A stretch of DNA of 64,000 bases, taken from positions 35,886 to 99,885 of the forward strand of contig JNEU01000770.1 of NCBI GenBank assembly GCA_000697475.1. Direction: 5' to 3'. Origin of the DNA: Lichtheimia corymbifera B2541 (lineage: Eukaryota; Mucoromycota; Mucoromycetes; Mucorales; Lichtheimiaceae). Shown here in pieces: positions 44,447 through 55,482 of the stretch. The first letter of the stretch is position 1; the number at the start of each line of letters is the position of its first letter. Under the pieces are notes generated by a model, which was given only the letters and a program-made list of their open reading frames with translations, was not told where the DNA came from and searched no databases. Both the position numbers and the translations under genes were made by a program.

Positions 44447-46435
44447 CTAGAACGAATCGATTTTCATTGTGCCATTTTTCAGGAGGTTTATATGCATCTT
44501 GAAGCAGCGTTCGAGATCATGGGGTTCATGACCACGACCAGCAGCCATACAAGTTCTTGTGCTTGAATCGAGATATTCTTGAAGTAGTGGTTTATAGTCT
44601 GGATGAGCGCACTTGTCAATGATGACTTGAGCACGATCGCGAGGACACAGGCCTCGTACATCTGCTAAGCCTTGCTCAGTGACAACAACATCCAAGTCAT
44701 GCTCGGTTTGATCAACATGAGTGGCAAAGGGAACAATACATGAAATCCCGGTTGGATCTGTTTTGGTAGGTCGTGCTGATGGTGTATGCATAATGCTGTA
44801 CTTGCCGTTACGCAAAAAATCGGCAGATCCACCAATACCATTTAGCATCCCGCTACCACATACCATGGTAGAGTTGGCATGTGCATAGATATCCACTTCC
44901 ACTGGCTACGTATATACGATATCAATACATAAGGAATTATTGCACCCTCGCTGCTTTTGCCTTACCGTGTTCATAGCAATGGATCCCAATCGTCGGATGA
45001 GCTCAGGAGAATTGCTGACCTGTTGTGATCGCAGCACAAGCATGGTCTACATACAACAACAGAATGTCACTCAGTAGGCAGCAATCACTATTTATGCATA
45101 GCTTATTACCCTGTAATACTCCCAGTTGTCATAAAACCTTTTGAATCCTTCTGGTGAAAATCGGATTGATGTTGCACTAGCATATTTTAGTTTCTCGGAC
45201 TCAAAAAAGTCAAGGAATGTATCTTGCAGCACCTCGGTAAACCTGTCAATGATAATGTAAGCAATGAATCTATCATCGTAGCAATCAATACGTACACAGA
45301 GACATCCTCAAAGGGACCATCTGCAAGACCACCAATCACTGCATTTGCAATATTTCCGATGCCTGACTGGATAGGAAGCAAGTTTTTTGGTAGACGGTTG
45401 TGACGCACCTCATGTGACAAGAATTCTATTAAATGGCCTGCAATAGCTTCAGAGGTGGCATCTGCAGGTGCATTAGGCCCAGTGTTATCAGGTCGATCAC
45501 TTTCCACTACGGCAACAACGCGATCAGGATCGATAGGAACAGCGGCCTAATATACATTTGCTTAGATGAATGATATACGCATCATGCATCATAGCACAAC
45601 TTACAGTACCGATACGATCCTCAGTGCCGAGAGCCAAGTAAGGAAGTCGGCTCGGTGGTTTACGGCACATGGTAATATCATGCAAACCTTCAAAAGAAGG
45701 AATTCTAGTGTTAACTTCAATAATAATCTTATCGGCCATTTGTAGAAGCTCAGGAGACGCTCCAACCGATGCACCAAGTACAACACCACCATCCTCTTGA
45801 ATTGCTGTTGCCTCCACAATCATAATATCTAGCTTATCATTATCAGGCTTGTCCTTGGTGTAAAAGCCTAAGATGGATGATGATGAATGAAAACGTATCG
45901 CTAATAAATAAACGCATACATACCATAAACAAGATCCTGAGGAAACATTGACAGATGTTTATCCGCAAATCGAATTCTTCCAGCATTGATACCCTTTTTG
46001 ATGTTCTTGCCAACTTGATGTGGATAACGTCGATCAATCATATCCAATGTAGCCCAACGATCTTCTGTTTCAGCACCTGTCGATGCGCCCACGAATAAAT
46101 TAAACTTGAGCTTTCCTTGCAAATTATTCTTTTCCACGTGATCTGCCAGAGCAGCTGGGATCATTTTTGGATATCTGTAATCATTATTATTATGGACATC
46201 ATCCTTTTCCATTTGCAACAAATGACCACATACCCAACGCCTGTAAAGCCTGACCATCCCAAATATCTGAAATCAGGTAGGCAGCAATTAGCAAGATCCC
46301 ATATGTACACAGATAGGTAGTTACTTACTGCCCAGGCTTAAACATGGGGAGCGTGTCTTCCGGCTTCATAACCTTTTGAAGGAATTGTGGACGACGCACT
46401 CTGGATTTCAATGCAGCACTTGCAGTAGATGCCAT
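44447..46435 (-). CDS. ACH1: Acetyl-CoA hydrolase / acetate CoA-transferase (Ach1)
   Basis: Eight exons (46435-46329, 46266-46234, 46174-45924, 45867-45605, 45546-45296, 45242-45110, 45046-44966, 44905-44447) give 525 residues, matching the usual length of fungal Ach1. The enzyme belongs to CoA-transferase family 1 and moves CoA between acetyl-, succinyl- and propionyl-CoA in mitochondria; hydrolysis is a side reaction. Seen: [37 protein letters not shown], the glycine loop [29 protein letters not shown] and [21 protein letters not shown]. The N-terminus ([17 protein letters not shown]) fits a mitochondrial presequence. All introns are GT-AG. The start is the first ATG of the frame. Confidence 0.94.
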
Positions 46436-48121
46436 GATGGTAGATAACCACAAACTAGGAGCAAAGGAGCAAAAAAGAGCCCTATGTCATGGGCTTGGTT
46501 TCTTTTCTCATGCAGTAAACTCACAAGGGTTTGGATGCAACAGCCCTGTCGTACCTTCTTTGTTCTTGTCCCCCTTACACTAAGCTCTTTTTTTTTTCTT
46601 TATTGTGATTCGTTGCAAACAATGGGCATTGTGACTATTGTATATATCGAGTGTGGGATGTTGAACAATAAACGCAAGCAAAAAACTATTTTGTTTTTAG
46701 ATGGCAATACTGCAAGCGGCACATAAATTGGCTAAATGTTGCTTGAACGATCGGCACACAGATGCATGCATATAACCACAAACACAGCCACAGTGGCATT
46801 GCCTTGCGGATGAATAGAGCGAGAGAGCGAGAGAGAAAACAAGAGACAAAATGCGGTAATGATGCACCACGTGTCATTGATGAGGGGGAACTTGGTTGTA
46901 CACATGAAAAACATGCAGCTGTATCACAGTTGGTAAACCAAGCCGATACCCAAAAGTCGAGAATGTTGATATTGGAGCGGAGTAGGATCAATGATTGATG
47001 TTGGGATATTCTTGAAAAGGACAACTCCGTTGAGCTATGGGCGGGGAACAACAAAGAAAAAAGGGGGAAAGGAATGAATAATGATCTGTGAGCTCGTGCA
47101 TAGCGTTTGGGTGCACAGAACAAAAAGCATGGTGCGTGAATAATGGTGATAATAAATAGAATTACGTCGTGGGACATGAGAAAGGGGACACTGCATCAAC
47201 AAGATTAGGATCTTTGTAGCCATGCCGACCAGCCGGGAAAAGTTGTACATAATACGTCGTTGATGGAAAATAATAATAATGGGTTGTTGTCAATCATCGT
47301 AATAGTCCCCCCTTGTACATGATGAGTGGTTTCTCAAATAAAACATACACTTGTCGTTTTGCCACCCACATGCACACACCACGAGATGAATGAGCACAAG
47401 CATCATTACCGTTTATGGACGTTGGAATCTCCTCTCAACCCCTCTCTTCTCTCCTCTTGTCGACTACGGCCCCGCCCGTACATATCCATATCACCAGCAT
47501 ATTCAAGAGTGTGCATGTATTGATACGTATTCAAGTAGATGATTGAATAAGAGCAATGAGACAAAATACAATGAAAAAGTCGCCAAGACAAGATCACCTA
47601 ATTTCAAGTTGATTCCTTTTTGGAATAAGGGCTCCGACAACAAGCGCATTTTCCTCTTGTGAAGCGACAAGTTGGGATTCCATTGTTCTCCTTCTTGTCC
47701 CCCAACCCGTCGTTTGGTTCTCTCTTTTTCTAGCTCGCCCAGCAGCAGCAGCAGTAGGCAGCAGCTATAACAACAACAGCAAAAAAGCATTATTACTCTC
47801 GTTGCTCCCCCATTTTATATATACGTTGATATCGCACCCGCTGATAACTCTTGCACACACCCCTTGCTGCCAACCCCCCTCGTTTATTTCCCTTTTGGAT
47901 AGTCAGCATCCTATATCATCTTGCACATCCACCAACACCATCATCCCCCCCTTCTTCTTTGCACTTTTTTTTCTTTTCTCTTTCTCCCTCTTTCTTCTCG
48001 GCCCCTCCTTGTGTGCGACAGGCTCCTTTCTTCTTTTCAATCATTCATTGCTTGATTATCTTTTATACTTTTTCCTTCTCCCACTTTCTCTCTCATCTTT
48101 TTCTTTGTATTTTGATCATCA
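46436..48121. other. Long divergent intergenic region
   Basis: About 1.7 kb between ACH1 (minus) and the cyclin gene (plus). A minus-strand open frame of 163 codons (47177-46686) is Leu/Cys/Ser-rich and unsupported. The last 300 bases before the cyclin ATG are strongly pyrimidine-rich, which suggests a long leader. No RNA gene is seen. Confidence 0.35.
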
Positions 48122-49704
48122 ATGACTTCTTTACAGCAAGCGACAGGCCACCACCACCACCACCATCAACATCAATATTGTGCTGTACCACCATTGCCAT
48201 CAACCACTACTACAACAACTACATGTCGCTATCATGAAAAGGGAGCCACGACCACCAATTCGATGTCAACACTTGCTGGACCTTGTTATTCCGGTTGCGG
48301 CTTGAATTCCAACACGGCTCTGCCTGAATGGAAGTCGTCATCATTGTATCGAGCCACTCATGCGGGATCCAACTCGTCGTTGCCATTGCATACCGATCCT
48401 GAAATGTACGCTCTCCGCAATATCTATACGACCAGCGAGAACAAAGTCTATGCAGCAGCTGGTAGTCAACAGAGCTATTCTTTGTATCAGCCGCATTATG
48501 GATCAGCATCATCAGCAGCAGCAGTGATGAAACCATCCTCACCTCCGGGCAATAGTCGTTTTGCATATGTGGAAGCATTGGTTGGTAAGTCAACAACGGG
48601 ATAGGTTGAGGATGATGAGGAGGTCGTTAAAGGGGAGGCGACTCACCAAGGAGAATAGATACAAATGCACATGTTATTGAGAGTATTTGGGCGGGTACAT
48701 CATCCAACTGGAGTCGCTCAGCTGTTGTACCACTACGCACTTTTATTCAAGAGGTGCTCAAGCGATCTCGGACCACTTATTCGACTTTGCAGACAGCTTT
48801 GTTTTATTTGTTTCGAGCACGACCTTGTATTGTTGCCCAATTATATGGGAGTAATCGTACGACAACGACGACAACCCATGTGGATAATACGCCCAATCCA
48901 GGGCAATGGCACGACGCATACATTAGCTGTGGACGTCGCATGTTTCTTGCCAGTTTGGTAGTCGCTTCCAAGTTTGTGCAGGACAAGACTTATCGCAACT
49001 CCGCTTGGGCCAAAATTGCTGGGTTACCAGTGGCAGAGATCAATGCGGCCGAACGCATCTTTTTGGATTTGATCGATTATAGTTTGTACATTGCTCAGCC
49101 TACCTTTGAACAATGGCATCATTTATTGCATTTACACGTCGATGCTCGTGCTCACAATCAACCGGCTTATTTACAAGACTTGTCTTATTTACATGCATCA
49201 TTGGCACAGCAACAACAACAACAACAACAACATAAGCAGCAGGAGCAGCAGCAGCAGCAACAACAACAACATCATGCAACATCCGCAGCAGCATTGCCAC
49301 CAACACCGACAAGTCCATCCACTTCATTTACACGTCTTTGCTCTGGAAGAAAGCGTAGATTGCGTGATACACCTGCTGCTCGATATACCACGTACTCTTC
49401 ACCATCCACTACTTGTTCACCAGCATCACCAGCATCACATATCCCACCTGTGTTGTCATTGTCACTGCCTAGCTCAAGCAATTCTTCACCTATGCATACA
49501 CCGACACAGATATCTCCTGTGCGTAATCTAGCCTTCTCGTGGAAAATGTCACCCGAATGTACACCAGCTAACAACAAGAAGCGTCGCTTGGGAGAATCTG
49601 ATTACACATCTCACCATGGATACGCTGTCAGCCATGTGCGCGGTATGAGGATAAAGCAACAACAACAACAACGTGGAATGACATCTCGACGTCAAGAAGC
49701 TTAA
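48122..49704 (+). CDS. Pho85-type (Pcl-like) cyclin
   Basis: Two exons (48122-48584, 48659-49704) give 502 residues. A cyclin box lies at about residues 160-305: FIQEVLKRSRTTYSTLQTAL, RRMFLASLVVASKFVQDKTY, SAWAKIAGLPVAEINAAERI and FLDLIDYSLYI. This matches cyclins of the Pcl group, which activate the Pho85 cyclin-dependent kinase in cell-cycle entry and nutrient or phosphate signalling. The flanks are low complexity: an N-terminal His run (six His), a Gln-rich region after the cyclin box (two runs of eight with His/Lys/Glu between) and a Ser/Pro-rich C-terminus with several S/T-P sites that could be kinase targets. KKRRLGESDY may be a nuclear signal. The intron is GT-AG. Confidence 0.85.
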
Positions 49705-50644
49705 AAGAAAAAAACATCGATTGATGATACAACCACACAGAGGCAGAAAAAAAAAACTCTCTCTCTCTCTCACTTACAACACACTCAAACACACACACAC
49801 ACATTATATATATATACACCCACCCATTTGACATGCTTCTTGCCCATCCTTCTTTTATCAGCATGCTCCCTCCACCAAGGCAACAGCATTCACAATCGTT
49901 ATTTATGTCTTTATTTCTCTTTCTCTTTTTCTCTCTTCCACATTCACTCTTTATATCTATCTTTTCAATTACGATATTGAATCGCTCCTTTTCCTCTCTC
50001 CTCCTCTCTCTCTCCTCTCTCACAACACATCTTTATTCCCCAATTCCTCCCCCCTTCCCAGAGACCGTTATGCTTTTTCTTACTTGTGCAAGAGCCAAAC
50101 CCATCATGCAGGTGCGAATCCCTTTTTTTTTTCTATACATACCATTCACTTGTTTTTTTATTCATCTCAACTATAGTTTACCCTTTCCCTCTCCACCAAT
50201 CAACACTTTCCCGTACATATCATTATTATCTTTCACCTTATATATATATATAGCCACCATGTTCTTTATTCGTTCTGCAAAAAGAAAAAAAACAAGATAT
50301 ATAAAAAGCAACTTGTACCCAGAGAGCTTTCATATGTAGAAATGTGAGTTGATTAATTGTTGTCATGGTATCATATGACTTTTTTCATGAAAGAGCTGAC
50401 ACGAATGGAATACCAAGAACAGCGGTTTGATCCATGTGACCCATGCACAGTGATAATGTAATAGGGGAGAGAGAGCAGGGCAGAGTGCGGAGTATCTTGG
50501 AGAGTTCCACACGCATCGTTTGTATCTTTGTTCTTTTCTCTCTCTCTCACTTACTCTTTCTATTGAATTGGGGCTCTCTCTCCTTTTTTATCTTCTCTTT
50601 GTCTCCCTCCCCCTTTCTATGGTCGGACCAGCTGGAATCTGTAC
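49705..50644. other. Intergenic region with pyrimidine-rich tracts
   Basis: It holds CT and CA microsatellites near 49755-49815, long T/C tracts at 49910-50030 and 50520-50620, and a TATATATATATA run at 50240-50252. No coding exon is recognised before the chitin synthase-like ATG. Confidence 0.35.
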
Positions 50645-53600
50645 ATGAGAGTTGCTGATAGCTACTCATCCATGCCAACACTCACGTGCAGACGTATCCT
50701 CTGGGTTATATTTGCCCGTCTATGTACTCTGTTTATTCCAAACGTATTACTTTTACATATCGGTGGTCTATCTACAGCAGGTAATTGTCACGCTGTCATT
50801 GACGACAATGGGCTCATCCTTAATGTATATGCATTAGCTTCACGACAGGCATGGCGAGAAAAGGTGGCCATCTGCTTTTTGTTCGTCGGCATTACGGGTC
50901 TCTTTTTGTTCTGGATCGAGTACATTTCCACCCTCTTTTGCGACGTCGATCACTATATACCAGCCACGCACGTCTTTCGTAACGACTCCCGCTATGTGGC
51001 GATAAACGGCCAAGCATTCGAGTTTGCAAAGTACCTGGATGCATCACCACCCACCAATCAAATAGCAGCACAAGCAACAAAATATGCAGGACACGACATG
51101 TCGCCCATGTTCCCTTCGTTTATGATGTTGGATCGTCATGGAAGACCAAGTTACAGCGATAATCGACTCGAAGCATGCATCAATCAAGCAGGCCGTACAG
51201 CACAGGCGGATGCTTGGCTTGCATACACTCTTTCTCATGATCCTGGTTACAAGGCATCTCCCACTGGTGAATTGATTACATGTCCTATTCCAAACAATAC
51301 TCTCAATACAGGTGCACCCTGCTATCCAGGGGTGGATCGTCATGTTTTACCACTCAAAGGAGGTAATTGCATATTATTTAAATATCATCATCATCATCAT
51401 CCCTTATATACTAATCGTTATATATCTACAGATATCGTCTATGATCTACCCACCATCAACAATTTCACGTCTTTGCCATATCAAGATGAACCAGGGAAAG
51501 CATTCGTCGTATTGGACAACAAAGTCTTGGATGTCACAATGTATCTCAATGGAGCCACCAACATTATTGAAATGTCGTCCAACATTTATTCAAGAGCATT
51601 TGCGCTGGATCGCATGTTTCTACCGCTTGATGTGACAATGATGCTGTTTATCAATGTGGGAACCGATATCACCGACAACTTTAGAGCCAACATCACCAAT
51701 GCAGCATTATACGAGGAATGCGTCAAGATGCTCTTCTTTCATGGTGTGACCGATGATGAGGCTGAGCCTACAGGATGCAAGAATATCAATCCCGCATTAT
51801 GGGCGACCATGGGAGCAGGGTTGCTTTATTTCTTACTCAAGATGAATTTGGCCCATCTTTGTCGATTACGATTCATGCAGCGGTTTCTGTTTTCATCCAC
51901 CGACATCTTGTCTCCCGGTCAACAACAACGACAACCACACACTGTACTCTTGGTACCATGCTATGCAGAACCAACCGATATCATTCGGCAAACACTCGAA
52001 TCCCTTGCACGCACCAATTATGATGACATCAAAAAGTTGTTGCTATTTGTCTGTGATGGGGTCACACGCAGCCGATACGACTCGAAGGATACGCATCAAT
52101 GTGTTCTTGAATTGCTGGGATACAGTGGAACAATCGATCCTATTCCTCAACCTTATGTCTCGCTTGGTCAACATCATCGACGTGTCAATTATGCCAAAGT
52201 CTTTTCAGGCTTTTATGAGACCGGTCGCAATCGTGTGCCTTATTTGGTGATTGTCAAGACAGGCAATACGAGGGAACATGGTCATGCTGGTAATCGTGGC
52301 AAACGTGATACAATGGTGCTGGTGATGAGTTTCCTTGAACGATGTATGAATCTGGCCAACAACCGCATGGCACCGCTCGAATATGAATTGTTCAACCAAT
52401 GTTACAGCGTACTCGGGATTGATCCACGTGCTTTCAAATACATGCTTGTTATCGATGCTGATATGCAGGTGCAGAGCGACCTTGTTCAAAAACTTGTATC
52501 TCGTCTTGAAAAGGATCGTCGAATGCTGGCCATCAGTGGACATGTACGACCCGCCAACCCAGAACAAAACATTATCACCATGCTACAAATCTTTCCTTTA
52601 TATCTGACATCCTACTCGGGATTGGCATATGAAGCATTCTTGGGCACCGTATTATCCATCAATGGCGGATTGACTATGTACAAGTTGTGGACTGAGAATA
52701 TTCCAGATGATGTATCCGAAAGAGACACAAGACGTCGTAGTCATCATCCATGGCGCTTTTGGTGGCGACAGCGTTCTCGTAGCATTTCAACATCACAACA
52801 TACACTGGATGCAGTTACAAAGTGGCCCAAAGTGAGCGATGAGATTAATCCAGCCAATGATCCATGGGATACGCAGCAACAACAACTACCACCAATGAAC
52901 GGCAGCCAAAGCAGCTTATTGACAGGCCATGAATCACGATTATCCTTATCACCCAATACTGGAATTCGACCCTGTTGTATACATCCAACCGTATTACGTG
53001 GATTTGCAGCTGCACGTGCGGATACCCTTCACATGGAAAACGTCTTGTTGCTTGGAGAAGAGCAATATCTCAGTGTCGTCTTGTTGCGTTCACACCCCAA
53101 ACATCGCCTTGGATTTGAGCCAGAAGCAGTCGGTTATGTAACGTTGCCTACACATATTGCTGCGCTTCAAGCATTACAGTCTCGGAACATGCGTACGACT
53201 TTGCACAATCAGCTTGAGATGCAGCGAGTCTCTTGGAGTTTGGGATTTGGTTGCTGGGTGGTATCCATCACCAAGTTATTTGACATGTTGTTGTCATTTC
53301 CTATCATCCTCTACCTGTACAGCGTCTACATTCGATTCTTTATGCAAGTGGGTCGCGTTTATACCATCATCGCTTTCAGCTTTACTTGTCTCGTGGTGCT
53401 TCACATACTTTATTTTATCGTCCGTCGTCAATTCAAGTATGTGCTATGGTTCATTATCTACGGTCTTTTCTCGGTACCTTTTTTTGCAATCTGGTTTCCA
53501 ATTGTGGCGGTCTGGTGCAGTGATTATGCGGAGCGATGGTACGATGTATGGCCCACAACAAGCAAACACCGTGGTCGATCCCATGGTATTGTCGATCACT

Positions 53601-54718
53601 CTGAAGACGATGATGCAACCAGTGAACACAAGGTGGAGAATACACAAGAGGTTGTTCCAAGAATGCGATTGGGTGAATATGAAGCTGTTGAGGCGGAAAA
53701 GGCACATCAGCGTGCTATGGAGGAAGCGGCTGCTTTGGATTCCAAATTTACAGGGTTCACAGGATTCGTGAGTGGTCGTGCAGGAAGCATCCGTTCTGTG
53801 GCATCTACACCATTGAATGATGACAACAACAGCAACAATACATTGCGAGTCAAAAAGAATGCACCAACAATGCGCGCAGGATCCCTTGGCAACCCATTTG
53901 CATCACCCTTGGACAACCCATTCGATGATGGTTACGCTGTTTATTCAACCCATACTCGACATAAACCAAGTCAATCTCAATCGTCTTATCCCACTTTTTC
54001 ATCACGTGCCTCCAATGATGATTATTTTGTCCCGCCACCATTACCACCGACAGCGGCTGCCATGGCGACCATCCCCCATGATACGACTGCTACTACTATT
54101 GCTAGTACTACCCATGTTACCAGCGATCGGCGTTCTATTCGTTCAACAACATCCAATGCCATTTCCCTTGCAGATTCCAATCTTAGTCTTGATCCTGAAA
54201 TATCATTGGAAACAGCGCGCCATGACATGTTTGGATTCGACGAAGGAGGATTATTATCATCACCATCATCATCATCGCCACCACAACCACCCGATGAAGA
54301 AGGACGTACAGCAGCATTACATGGTCGTGTTGGATTGAAGATTCCTGGTCATGGTATCAGTGGTTATAATGGCGCCTCTCCACCAGCACCTTCTGCATTG
54401 CATCATCCTTCCAGTAAATCGATACGGCGACGTAAAGCTTCTCCACCTGAACCATCTCAACAAAACAAAGATGTGCTTTTACCAGCGGCGGCATCAGCAC
54501 CAGCGACAAGACAGGATGATAATTCTATCGAGGCTATTGAACAAGAAATCCGTGTGTTTCTTCAAGACGCTGATCTCAACTCGATTACACGTGCCCAAGT
54601 CAAACAACACTTGTATAGTATATTTGGCGAATTGCAAGACGAAGAATTAGTGCACAAGTGTATCGAGGATATTACTCTGGAATTCCTAACACGTCAATCC
54701 TCTATGCACCCTGACTAA
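50645..54718 (+). CDS. Chitin synthase-like protein (class IV/V/VII type) with altered catalytic motifs
   Basis: Two exons (50645-51362, 51432-54718) give 1334 residues. Layout: two N-terminal membrane helices around WREKVAICFLFVGITG, a cytochrome-b5-like region (YVAINGQAFEFAKYL), a GT2 domain (VLLVPCYAEPTDIIRQTLES, LFVCDGV, GKRDTMVLVMSFLER, MLVIDADMQ), a membrane cluster (LFDMLLSFPIILYLYSVYI and onwards), a long Ser/Pro-rich tail and a C-terminal DEK-C domain (EQEIRVFLQDADLNSITRAQV). The last is typical of class V/VII chitin synthases. The catalytic EDR reads GEEQ (53054-53065) and the QRRRW site reads QSRNM (53177-53191), so activity is doubtful. The family polymerises GlcNAc from UDP-GlcNAc at the plasma membrane. 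The 69-nt intron is in frame and stop-free. Confidence 0.85.
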   Translation: MRVADSYSSMPTLTCRRILWVIFARLCTLFIPNVLLLHIGGLSTAGNCHAVIDDNGLILNVYALASRQAWREKVAICFLFVGITGLFLFWIEYISTLFCDVDHYIPATHVFRNDSRYVAINGQAFEFAKYLDASPPTNQIAAQATKYAGHDMSPMFPSFMMLDRHGRPSYSDNRLEACINQAGRTAQADAWLAYTLSHDPGYKASPTGELITCPIPNNTLNTGAPCYPGVDRHVLPLKGGNCILFKYHHHHHPLYTNRYISTDIVYDLPTINNFTSLPYQDEPGKAFVVLDNKVLDVTMYLNGATNIIEMSSNIYSRAFALDRMFLPLDVTMMLFINVGTDITDNFRANITNAALYEECVKMLFFHGVTDDEAEPTGCKNINPALWATMGAGLLYFLLKMNLAHLCRLRFMQRFLFSSTDILSPGQQQRQPHTVLLVPCYAEPTDIIRQTLESLARTNYDDIKKLLLFVCDGVTRSRYDSKDTHQCVLELLGYSGTIDPIPQPYVSLGQHHRRVNYAKVFSGFYETGRNRVPYLVIVKTGNTREHGHAGNRGKRDTMVLVMSFLERCMNLANNRMAPLEYELFNQCYSVLGIDPRAFKYMLVIDADMQVQSDLVQKLVSRLEKDRRMLAISGHVRPANPEQNIITMLQIFPLYLTSYSGLAYEAFLGTVLSINGGLTMYKLWTENIPDDVSERDTRRRSHHPWRFWWRQRSRSISTSQHTLDAVTKWPKVSDEINPANDPWDTQQQQLPPMNGSQSSLLTGHESRLSLSPNTGIRPCCIHPTVLRGFAAARADTLHMENVLLLGEEQYLSVVLLRSHPKHRLGFEPEAVGYVTLPTHIAALQALQSRNMRTTLHNQLEMQRVSWSLGFGCWVVSITKLFDMLLSFPIILYLYSVYIRFFMQVGRVYTIIAFSFTCLVVLHILYFIVRRQFKYVLWFIIYGLFSVPFFAIWFPIVAVWCSDYAERWYDVWPTTSKHRGRSHGIVDHSEDDDATSEHKVENTQEVVPRMRLGEYEAVEAEKAHQRAMEEAAALDSKFTGFTGFVSGRAGSIRSVASTPLNDDNNSNNTLRVKKNAPTMRAGSLGNPFASPLDNPFDDGYAVYSTHTRHKPSQSQSSYPTFSSRASNDDYFVPPPLPPTAAAMATIPHDTTATTIASTTHVTSDRRSIRSTTSNAISLADSNLSLDPEISLETARHDMFGFDEGGLLSSPSSSSPPQPPDEEGRTAALHGRVGLKIPGHGISGYNGASPPAPSALHHPSSKSIRRRKASPPEPSQQNKDVLLPAAASAPATRQDDNSIEAIEQEIRVFLQDADLNSITRAQVKQHLYSIFGELQDEELVHKCIEDITLEFLTRQSSMHPD

Positions 54719-54920
54719 TGCCCCCATTTATTTTGTTACCCTTACTCTTATACTCAATGTAATATCCTTCCTTGTGTATTCTCTTGTATGTAAATACCAA
54801 ATCGTTGTCAGCATCATGCAAAAAAAAAATAGTCCTTTTTAATAATAGATAAAACAATCATTTGTGTACGTAAATAGCATTGGGATTTAAAGGCTGTTGG
54901 GGGCGAGGGGAGTGCATAAT

Positions 54921-55387
54921 ATGTTTTCTTCCAGTCGTTCTGAGCCAACCTCCTCCTCTCTGTCACTCGCACACGCTATTGACGAGATCCGCAACTCATC
55001 AACGGTACCTTTCAATGTGGACGACCTAATAAATACACACGGAATCAGCTTATCCAACAGTGCTCAAGGTAACACGTTAGTCATTGATCCCTGTTGCACT
55101 TTTTTTCTTACTGATGCATAGAGCAGTGGAGTGCATCCCGCAAACACGATAACAACGCTGTCGTTGCCAAGGAAACGTTAAAGCAGTTGAAGGAAGCAGC
55201 AACTAGTGAGTCCCCACATGTATACGACGACCAAGCGCGAGCATGGGTGGAGGAGTATTTACAATCAGTGCAATCACTTGGCACGTGGGCTGACGAAGCA
55301 TCACACCAAATCGATAAAGTACAAATTGCTAGAGACACTCTCAAAGACATTATAGATAGAATCGAAGAACAAATCCCACATGAATAA
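54921..55387 (+). CDS. Small helical/coiled-coil protein, unrecognised
   Basis: Two exons (54921-55068, 55122-55387) joined by a GTAACA...ATAG intron give 137 residues. The N-terminus is Ser-rich (MFSSSRSEPTSSS). The rest is predicted mostly helical with heptad-like spacing (AKETLKQLKEAA, WVEEYLQSVQSLGTW, IARDTLKDIIDRIEE). The size and helix pattern recall subunits of small coiled-coil complexes (kinetochore or organelle-biogenesis complexes), but no family is identified. It converges on GCD11 with under 100 bases between stop codons. Confidence 0.65.
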
Positions 55388-55482
55388 ATTGCTTGCACAT
55401 GCTACAATTAGTCTTAATCAGGTTTATGGGAGAATGGCAAACAATGAAACGATTATATAGAAAAGGAACTTTGTACACTTTT

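Noticed and set aside
46686..47177. 163-codon minus-strand open frame upstream of ACH1
   Set aside because: It is Leu, Ser and Cys-rich, lacks any motif or splice structure, and lies in a pyrimidine-rich intergenic region where such frames arise by chance.
49091..49531. Asn/Ser-rich frame overlapping the cyclin gene
   Set aside because: It is the +1 frame of the CAA/CAG repeat region of the cyclin and is not independent.
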